Positions 56,641-64,000 of a DNA stretch of 64,000 nt are shown here, one piece after another. Source of the DNA: Combretum micranthum. Lineage: Eukaryota; Streptophyta; Magnoliopsida; Myrtales; Combretaceae. Every line of letters begins with the position of its first letter. Within the stretch, counting starts at the first letter, position 1. The stretch is taken from assembly GCA_024138025.1 (NCBI GenBank), contig JAMXBD010001106.1:418754-482753 (forward strand), given 5' to 3'. The notes beneath the pieces were generated by a model that worked only from the letters and a program-made list of their open reading frames with translations, was not told the DNA's origin and ran no database searches. Both the position numbers and the translations under genes were made by a program.

Positions 56641-57926
56641 ATACTAAAATTTATTAAACAATGTATAAACAGACGAAACCGATGGATTCGGAATCGGGAA
56701 CAAGGGTCTATCCCGAACAAAGCCGACCAACCGGCTGTACTTCAACCTAATCCCCAAGGAGTTGCGCCTCAGAATCAGCAAGGGGATGTGTTGAATGCGA
56801 TTGGACAGTTAGCCAATCTTCTGAACACATTCACCTAGAACCAAAACCCGATTCAGAACCCACACCAAGGACAAAGTGTCGGGGATTATGCCCCACACCC
56901 ACCACCTGCAGACCATCGGGAAGTGACTGCTGAGGCACGGCTCCAAAGAAGGAGCATTCCTATAATGTGCCCTTGCCACCACCCCCACCATACAGAAGAC
57001 CCCACCGAAGCTCCTTACCGGACTTCATTAAGAGTAACTGGTATTTTGATGGAGTGTTTGGCAAACCAGATGAAGCCGAGGACTGGTTAGCTCAAATTGA
57101 GCGATCTTTTGCTGCATACAAAATTCCACCTTACTTACAAGTGGAATAAGGAACATATATGTTGAGGTATAATGCGAGGGTCTGGTAGGATTCTAAGAGG
57201 AGAAGCTTGCCTTCTTCGGTTACATGGGAATCTTTTTGCCGGGAATTTTTGGATAATTACTTTCCATCCAACTTGAGGGTAAAGTATAGTGCTAACTTTC
57301 TCCACGTGAAACAAAAGGGGAGAACTGTAGAGCAATATGAGACTGAGTTCATCCACTTGCTACAATATGCACTTGAGTCTTTCAGGGATAGTGAGGAGTT
57401 GAAGAAGCAAGTATTTTTGGGTGGCCTAGATGAGGAGTTACGGATCAAATTGGAGGAGTTTGGAGTAAGGACATACCCTGAGATGGTAGAGAAGGCCCAA
57501 GTGATTGGATGGGCCAGAAAAAGGAAATACCAAAAACCTGACAAGAGGGTATTTGGAAAAAGGCCGTTTGACGCCTCGAGTTCAGGATTCAAAGGAAAGA
57601 GATACATACCGTACCAGGGATTCAAGGATGAGTCTAGCAGCAAGCCGACCCAGATTAGGGCCAATATCACATGCTGGAAATGTAAGGGGACGCATGCTCC
57701 TAGGCAATGCCCGTCGTTGAAGAAAAAATGTTATTTTTGTGGCGATGCTAGCCATATGGTTTATACGTGCCCGAAGAAGCTGGCCGTGACTTGCTTTATT
57801 TGCAAGGAGAAGGGGCACTTAGCCTTCGAATGTTCCCAACGAAAAAGTGTAGCTGCTCGACCCTTTGGGACTTCGAGCAATACCAACCCTGTGAGGTCGG
57901 GAAATGCATGGGATGAGGCTATATAA
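56641..57926 (+). pseudogene. Element E gag (best preserved copy), truncated
   Basis: The N-terminus at about 56,665 reads NRRNRWIRNREQGSIPNKAD in a frame without its own ATG, then GDVLNAIGQLANLLNTF, a stop at about 56,836, and one shift at about 56,940. SNWYFDGVFGKPDEAEDWLA and QIERSFAAYKIPPYLQVE end in a stop at about 57,150. A clean 239-codon stretch (57,207-57,926) carries the rest of the capsid (VKQKGRTVEQYETEFIHLLQ; GGLDEELRIKLEEFGVRTYP) and three zinc knuckles: CWKCKGTHAPRQC (CX2CX3HX4C, one residue short), CYFCGDASHMVYTC and CFICKEKGHLAFEC. The element is cut 15 bp later, so protease and the rest of pol are missing. Confidence 0.82.
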
Positions 57927-57937
57927 CTTCGAAGGCC

Positions 57938-58101
57938 AATGCCACATTAAACTTCTTAACTCCATCGATTGAGTATTCTATTGTCGTAAATGGACGCTTT
58001 ACAACTATACAAGACTCCCGAAGGCTTCGGATAGAATTTCGAGAGTCTTATATAGTATGTGGTGGACTATTAGGTTTAGGATACCCCTATGGGGCGTGAT
58101 A
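57938..58101 (+). repeat. LTR fragment heading element F (last 164 bp)
   Basis: It begins AATGCCACATTAAACTTCTT and ends GGGGCGTGATA (expected GTGACA), then AGTTTAAGTTGGTATCAGAG. AATG is shared by the E gag side (GGCCAATGGATGG in F) and the LTR side, so the junction fits deletion through a 4-bp microhomology. Confidence 0.85.
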
Positions 58102-58307
58102 GTTTAAGTTGGTATCAGAGCACTAGGTTATAAAACAAAACAATAGAATTAAAAGAAACCAAACTTAGAAATCTAACTAATAGGTTCAAATGGAGTTGAA
58201 AATATCTTTCCTTGTTAAGTCTAATTAGGAGTCTTATCTTGTTGTAGGTCTCCTTGGGTGAGACCAGGGAACGGGCTAGAAATTTCACTAAGAGAACCGA
58301 TGAGAAC

Positions 58308-59391
58308 ATGGTGGAATACAAATTGAGATTAAGAGAGCTGTGTGAGGATTTTGCTCTAGCCAGGCACCCTCGGACTATAGGGGAGATGTTCAAATTGTGG
58401 AAAGAAGGGTTGAGATGCACTAGATGGGCCGTTGTGGTGGACCAACTGAGATATGATCCTATGGGAAGAAGGAATTAGACTAAGTTGGAGACAATCTATA
58501 CCTTAGAAAGAATCATGGTAGAATATGGGCATGAGCCCATGACTAGGGAAGCTACTTTTATTTTGAAGAATGGGGGAAACCGGACCCCCCCAGACTTTAG
58601 GGTATGGATCCTTATGGGACCTCTATATGTGAATGCCCATGATGACTTGTATGACCACCATGATTAAAACATAGCGGATGCCTGGAACCATATTACATGG
58701 CATGCAATTTACTTAGACATTCTTCCACCACGTGTAATTGCTCCACCACCAGCCAGTAACATAGGTATGCAATTGAATGGTGCACCTGTGATTGGAGAGG
58801 ATAATGAAGTTAATGAAGAAGTAGAGGAGGAAGAAGAAGAAGAGGACCTTGAGGAGGATCCTAATTGGGAGGAAAATGTAGTCCCCAAAACCCTACCCCA
58901 CCCATTGAGCCGGATGAGGGAGTGAATCCGGAACCTAATCAAATTGTGTGGGATTTTAATCGAGTATTGGAGATACCAGATAGTGGAAGGGTAGAACCTG
59001 TATTAGATCCCATGTTATGGAGGGATGTTTATATTGAGGGTGAATATCACCTGTGCTTGATCTGGCAGTAGTAGAACCCGTGGCCTTCGAGCCTATGGAA
59101 GTTGAAAAAGTGGGTGGAGAGCCTATGAGAGAACCCGAGATAGTGGAGAACCAAGTAGGCGAACCCGAAGCAAGAGGTGATGAGGAAGAAGTGAGCCCGA
59201 GGGAGGGACAAGGAACCGAAGAAGAGGAGGAAAGTGAAGAACAAGATCAAGAGCCTTTAGTCCAACCCGCTAGGAGGCGGAGGATGAATGTAAGGGAATA
59301 CCTTAGTTTGTTCGTCCGACAGGACGATGGTGGTTCTTCTAGTAGGAGACGACCTCCTAGTTCAACCTCCGATGATACTAGTGACGAGTGA
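58308..59391 (+). pseudogene. ORF0 of element F
   Basis: From the conserved ATG (58,308) to TGA 59,391. Counting two apparent one-base losses (about 58,890 and 59,050), the original would be about 361 codons. Two TGG-to-stop changes are visible (TAG at about 58,478, TAA at about 58,667). The N-terminal part matches D and E almost residue for residue; the acidic middle differs (VNEEVEEEEEEEDLEEDPNW); the tail reads ARRRRMNVREYLSLFVRQDD and ends in the same SSRRRPPSSTSDDTSDE. All three copies differ in where they are broken, so the family ORF itself must have been intact. Confidence 0.68.
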
Positions 59392-59940
59392 AGGCTGAGA
59401 TGATAGCTAACCCATGAAGTCCAAGTGAAGTCCTTGTTTTTCCTATTTTGTAGTAGGCAATGCGGGATGCCAATTTGCCTTAGGATTTCTGGATAGTTAG
59501 TATTTTGTTCCTTCTTTTTCCCTGTATTTTGTTATGCTTTCGGGAATAGGGAAAATGTTTAGAATCGGAACTAGAGTATACCTAGCCAAATTTTGTGGAC
59601 AGAAATCCTTGATGTAATATTTTGTATGGCTCGCTAAAGTAATGAAGAATCATGTTTATTTCAAAGGAAGGAAGTTGTGGAAAGCTTGCATGCTAGACAT
59701 TAGACATAAAGAACATTAACCACATATAAACTGCATGAGCATTCATTCATTCATGTTATTATTTTGAGATTGCAACTTATTTCCCTATGCGTAAATTCTT
59801 TTGTTTCTCCTTATGATTATATGAAGCTTATGAAATTCAATTCCTTTTGAAATTTGATTTCCGAATTCCCGCAAAATTTTGAACCTTGTTGACGAATTAT
59901 TTTCCTTAAAAATTGAAAATGTCCTAAGAATACTAAAATT
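59392..59940 (+). other. Spacer between ORF0 and gag in F
   Basis: Non-coding, same family spacer (GGCAATGCGGGATGCCAATT near 59,456). Confidence 0.55.
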
Positions 59941-61340
59941 TATTAAACAATGTGTAAACAGACGAAACCGATGAATTCGGAATCGAGAGCAGGAATCTCT
60001 CCCGAACGAAGCCAACCAATCGGCCGTACCTCAACCTAATCCTCAAGGAGTTGCACCTCAGAATTAGCAGGGTGATGTGTTACATGCGATTGGACAATTG
60101 GCCAATCTCTTGAATACATTCATCCAGAACCAAAACCCAGCTCGGAACTCGCACCAAGGACAAAGTGTCAGGGATTCTGCTCCACACCCACCACCACCTG
60201 CAGATCACCGGGAAGTGACTGCTGAAGCACCTGCTTCACAGGAGGAGCATTCCTATAATGTGCCCCTGCCACCACCTCCACCATACCGAAGGCCTCACCG
60301 AAGCTTTTTACCGGACTTCATTAAGAGTAACCGGTATTTTGATGGAGCGTTTGGTAAACCAGACGAAGCCGAGGACTAGTTAGCTCAAATTGAGCGATCT
60401 TTTACTGCATATGAGATTCCACCTTATTTACAATTGGAATATGGAACTTATATGTTGAGATATAATGTGAGGGTCTGGTGGGACTCTAAGAGAAGAAGCT
60501 TGCCTTCTCCGGTTACATGGGAATCTTTTCGCTGGGAATTCTTGGACAATTACTTTCCCTCCAGCTTGAGAGTAAAATATAGTGCTGACTTCCTCCATGT
60601 TAAATAAAAGGGGAGAACTGTTGAACAGTATGAGACTGAGTTCGTCCATTTGCTGCAATATGCACCTGAGTCTTTCAGGGATAGTGAGGAGTTGAAGAAA
60701 CAGGTATTTTTGAGAGGTCTAGATGAGGAGTTGCGGATTAAATTGGAAGAGTTTGGAGTAAGGACCTACCCTGAGATGGTGGAAAAGGCCCGAGTGATTG
60801 AAGGGGCCAGAAAAAGAAATACTAGAAACCTGACAAGAGAGTATTGGAAAAAGGCCGTTTGACGCCTCAAGTTTGGGATTCAAAGGAAAGAGGTGCAGAC
60901 TGTACTAGGGGTTTAAGGATGACCCTAGTGGGAAGCTGACCCAGTTTAAGGCCAATGTCACTTGTTGGAAATGCAAGGGGACTCATGCACCTAGGCAATG
61001 CCCACTGTTGAGGAACAAGTGTTATTACTGTGGCGATGCTGGTCATATGGTTTATACGTGCCGAAGAAGATGGCCGAGACTTGCTTTATTTGCAAGGAGA
61101 AGGGGCACTTGGCCTCTGAATGCTCCCAACGGAAAAGTGTAGCCGCTCGACCCTTTGGGACTTCGAGCAATACCAACCCTATGAGGTCGGGTAGTAAAAG
61201 TGGGAGCCGTGCAGCTTCGGCAATGCATGGGATGAGGCTATATAACTTTGAAGGCCAATGGATGGTAAGGAAGATGAGGATGAGGAAGTGGAATTGGCAG
61301 CCTTGGATCAAAGTGACGGCACAGAAGGCGGCCTGGTGAC
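59941..61340 (+). pseudogene. Element F gag, disrupted
   Basis: NAIGQLANLLNTFIQNQNPA at about 60,086 and the Pro-rich segment run open to 60,379, where TGG (EDW) has become TAG. The capsid resumes with LQYAPESFRDSEELKKQVFL (60,650 on), shifts at about 60,815, then shows CWKCKGTHAPRQC, CYYCGDAGHMVYTC (one base lost after it) and CFICKEKGHLASEC. It ends near 61,340 with GNQPW-like sequence before an AT-rich gap to protease. The three-knuckle pattern, first knuckle short by one residue, matches E. Confidence 0.8.
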
Positions 61341-61492
61341 AGGTTAGTAACAGAAACCCTCTTAAGTTAAAATCAATTTATTAATTTAAATTGTTGTCTG
61401 AATTAAATTAAATATGTTTATGGGAAAGCTGGAAGTAAGAACCCCATGTAGGTAGCTTTGAGAGTGTTTTAGGGTTAATAAGTGATGGATGT
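61341..61492 (+). other. Gag-protease linker of element F
   Basis: Non-coding in this copy. ACAGGTTAGTAAC at 61,339 resembles a splice donor (AG|GTTAGTAA) and is shared with D (about 46,933), but no function is shown. Confidence 0.4.
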
Positions 61493-62013
61493 TTGTTGAC
61501 CTTAGGATACATACGGGTGAATAACATGGAGGCTTATGTTTTGTTTGACACGGGAGCGACGTATTCGTTCATCACCACTAGTTTGGCTAATCAACTTGGA
61601 TTACCTATAGCCACAACTACTGTTAGTTTGAGGATTAAGACACTTACTGGAAGCGTTGTGTCAACCCGAAAATTGATAAAGGACTGTCCATTGGAAATTC
61701 ACGAGCACTACTCCAAAAGTGATTTAATAATATTGGAGATGAGTAAATACGAAGTTATCCTCGGGATGAGTTGGCTAAGTAAGGTAAAAGCAGTAGTAGA
61801 TTGCCAAAAGAGGACAGTGTGTTTCTATAATCAATCGGGAGGAAAAGTAGAATTTGTGGGAGAGACCCTAGTCCCAAGAAGGTTTGGGTTAAACTCTTTT
61901 GAATTGATAATGGAGGATGAAGAGATAATACCTATTGAAGGTGTCTTGGATGAAGAGGAAACTCGAGAAGAAAGAGATATACTGGTGGTAAATGAATACT
62001 ACCCGACTACTAT
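61493..62013 (+). pseudogene. Element F protease, uninterrupted but truncated
   Basis: GYIRVNNMEAYVLFDTGATY with DTGA at about 61,547, SFITTSLANQLGLPIATTTV, VILGMSWLSKVKAVVDCQKR and VEFVGETLVPRRFGLNSFEL, then an acidic stretch (EDEEIIPIEGVLDEEETREE). No stop up to the LTR. At 62,014 the sequence passes directly into an LTR and the frame runs on by chance to 62,083. RT, RNase H, integrase and the polypurine tract are absent, removed by deletion. Confidence 0.85.
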
Positions 62014-64000
62014 TGTAAACCTCAGTTTTTCTAGTAACGAAGAAGACTCGAGAACCGAAAACCAAAACCCTAAAACGGACTAGTTTAAGATGGGAGTGAG
62101 ACCTAGGAACCCTAAATCCGGCTTTTTCTCGGTTTCCAATTAAGAAACTTTTATAAGAAAATTTAATCTTGAATATAGTTCTTGAATATATTTCAAACCA
62201 AGAAAATATCAGATTTTGAGAAATTTCTATTTCGGGCCTTCCCGAAACCTGTTACAGAAAAGCGTGCCCTGGAACTTGAATTTCGAAAAATCACTTGTGA
62301 ATACTCTTTTGAATCGAAATTAAATAAGGATTTCAAAAATATGAATTTCATAATTTTTCGGTTTATGAAAAATACAGTTATAGCCTTTTTTTTGTATTTT
62401 TCTTACTACCGGTAATTAAGTTGTCTTGATTACTATTCATTACTATTCACAAGTACAACCTACTACACTCACAAACCATACCCTACTCTTACATCATGAC
62501 AAACACTTCATTACGTTTTCTTTTCCAAGAATTATTTGTCTCTAAATAATTATTAGCATTTATGACTTTTAATACACAAAACTATCAAAACAAATTAAAT
62601 AAAAATCAAACCCTCTTCCTCTTATACATGGCCGGCGTGATCCTCCCAATTTTGGCTCCCTTTGTGCAATTTTTTTTTAATTATTTTTATCTCATTTAAA
62701 CTAATTCCACTTCATATATAAACCACTTTTTCTCTCTCTCTCTCTCTTCATTCTTCTCATTTCAAATTTTTGCTAAAGGTAGAAAAACTCTTTTCTCTCC
62801 CTCCCCACCTCTCCTTGCCGTGAGCCTCATTGGCTCTTTACACACACACACATAACTTTTCTTCTTCCTTTTGTCTTCTATTTTAACCTTAGGTAAAAGA
62901 ACCTTACTTCTTTTACCTTTAGATCCTTATAATGGCAAGGATATTCTTGTGTATTTTCATTTAAAGATCCCCATGAGCTCTTGCTAGGGACAATAAACTA
63001 CTAATATAAGAATACCAAACCATCACAAGAGTGAATCTTGCATTTAAACAAGTTTTCATGCCATGAGCTTCATGATCATCCATCTAAAAGTTGTTTTGAA
63101 AAAAAGACCTTTCATAAAAATTTAGTTTTTATGTTTTCAAAATCTATTCAAGCATTTAAGATGGGAGATCTATCATTTTACCATCCATATTCATGTAGGC
63201 ATTTAAGATCCCATCTCTATTTTGAGTTTTTGTGCATTAATGATCATCAAGACTTTTGTCTTGAGTAAATAAACTTGCTAGTATATAGATCTCTAGGTAG
63301 ATGAGTCAAGAAAACCAAAAAGGAAAACTCTTTTCAAGAAATGAAATAGGGTATTTTCGGATGACATGGAAAACCTAGCTTCAAAACCCTTTTATCAACT
63401 TCAAAACATGTATTTTACAAGAAAAATGAAGCCTATGGGTGATAGATGATATTTGATGATAGTTTTTCATGAGTTTAAATGAGTTTTTACCAAGGAAAAT
63501 AATTAAAACAAGAGATGAAGTCAAATAGAAATTTTGAGTTGAAAGTTCTTGTAAGGAAAATTCGTAATACTCAATAGGTTGTTAGAAAACAGTAATTTTC
63601 CAACCTCAAAAATGGTATTTTCTTAAATAGATAAAGTCCTTAGGGTATAGATAAAGTAAATACCTAAATTTTCAAGTATAAAATACATTTTTCTTAAGAG
63701 AATCAACTTAAGAATGAGTTTTGCAAAATTCGGATTTTTGGATCAGCCCTATTATAAGACTCACTTATAAGTTTATAAATGAAGATTTAATTGGAGAAAT
63801 AAAGGCCTTAGGATATAGTTAATGTAAGGGTCAATTTTTCTTTAGAGTAAATAGAAATTTTCCTAAGGAAAATCCTTAGAACAAGTAAGAGTGACCAAGT
63901 TATCAAATCTACTAGTTAACAAATGACATTAAATGGTTTCCTAAGATAAAGGTTATTTAAATTCCTTTAATCTAAAAATTTATAAGAACTTAGGCACATA
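62014..64000 (+). repeat. Diverged LTR of the D/E/F family (5' part, runs off the right edge)
   Basis: It begins TGTAAACCTCAGTTTTTCTA, matching the D LTR start TGTAAACCCCGGTATTCTCA. It then shares AGGAACCCTAAATCCGGCTT, ACCGGTAATTAAGTTGTCTT-type sequence, TGCCGTGAGCC and the degenerate repeats (AAATTCG words at about 63,356, 63,559, 63,728). It is clearly more diverged from D than the two D LTRs are from each other, so it is a distinct lineage or an older copy. No polypurine tract precedes it. ORFs at 62,182-62,415 and 63,038-63,268 have no domain. Confidence 0.8.

Overview
This is 64 kb of AT-rich plant nuclear DNA, most likely from a eudicot with a repeat-rich genome. Evidence for a plant: several lineages of plant LTR retrotransposons (Ty1/copia; Ty3/gypsy Tat, Athila and Tekay/Del chromovirus), initiator-tRNA-Met primer sites (TGGTATCAGAGC), a hAT-type non-autonomous DNA transposon, and the first exon of a conserved plant gene. 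I see no tRNA or rRNA gene and no CRISPR array. Apart from the left edge, almost everything after about 3 kb is transposable-element sequence, and nearly every element ORF is broken.

Layout. (1) 1-1,020: 5' end of a minus-strand gene whose first coding exon encodes the N-terminus of a Dr1/NC2-beta homologue (NF-YB12/13 type), with a spliced 5' UTR and a promoter-like region; the rest of the gene lies off the left edge. (2) 1,021-3,200: AT-rich intergenic DNA with CCCTATAGGG palindromes and hAT-like ends. (3) about 3,200-8,215: decayed Tat-lineage gypsy element on plus (LTR, PBS, gag, protease, RT, start of RNase H), carrying a 566-bp hAT-like element with an 8-bp target duplication. (4) 8,219-20,040: gypsy LTR, leader and protease scraps, interrupted by a young 4,064-bp copia element (9,985-14,048, TSD GAGAT) and by a 5.3-kb solo LTR (14,201-19,534). 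(5) 20,824-40,362: the 3' half of an Athila-like element on minus (3' LTR, PPT, a long additional ORF with its own promoter-like region, then the gag C-terminus). The additional ORF is interrupted by three solo LTRs (25,036-29,886; 31,152-33,662; 33,956-38,499), each with a 5-bp target duplication and each leaving the frame continuous. (6) 40,363-64,000: tandem Tekay/Del-type elements on plus. D is full length (13.5 kb, 3.4-kb LTRs, chromodomain). E and F follow as deletion derivatives, each headed by a truncated LTR, and the last LTR runs off the right edge.

How the parts relate. The 5-kb solo LTRs and the 3.4-kb LTRs of D, E and F are related families. They share a roughly 120-bp block, a GGCCGA|GTGAGT splice-donor-like site, a TAAGCTA/TAGCTTA inverted repeat and degenerate 165-220-bp internal repeats. 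D, E and F all carry an extra ORF of about 360 codons between the primer site and gag (called ORF0 here). It is acidic in the middle, basic and Ser-rich at the end, and I cannot assign it to a family. ORF0 and the nested additional ORF of the Athila-like element are the best candidates for something poorly described.
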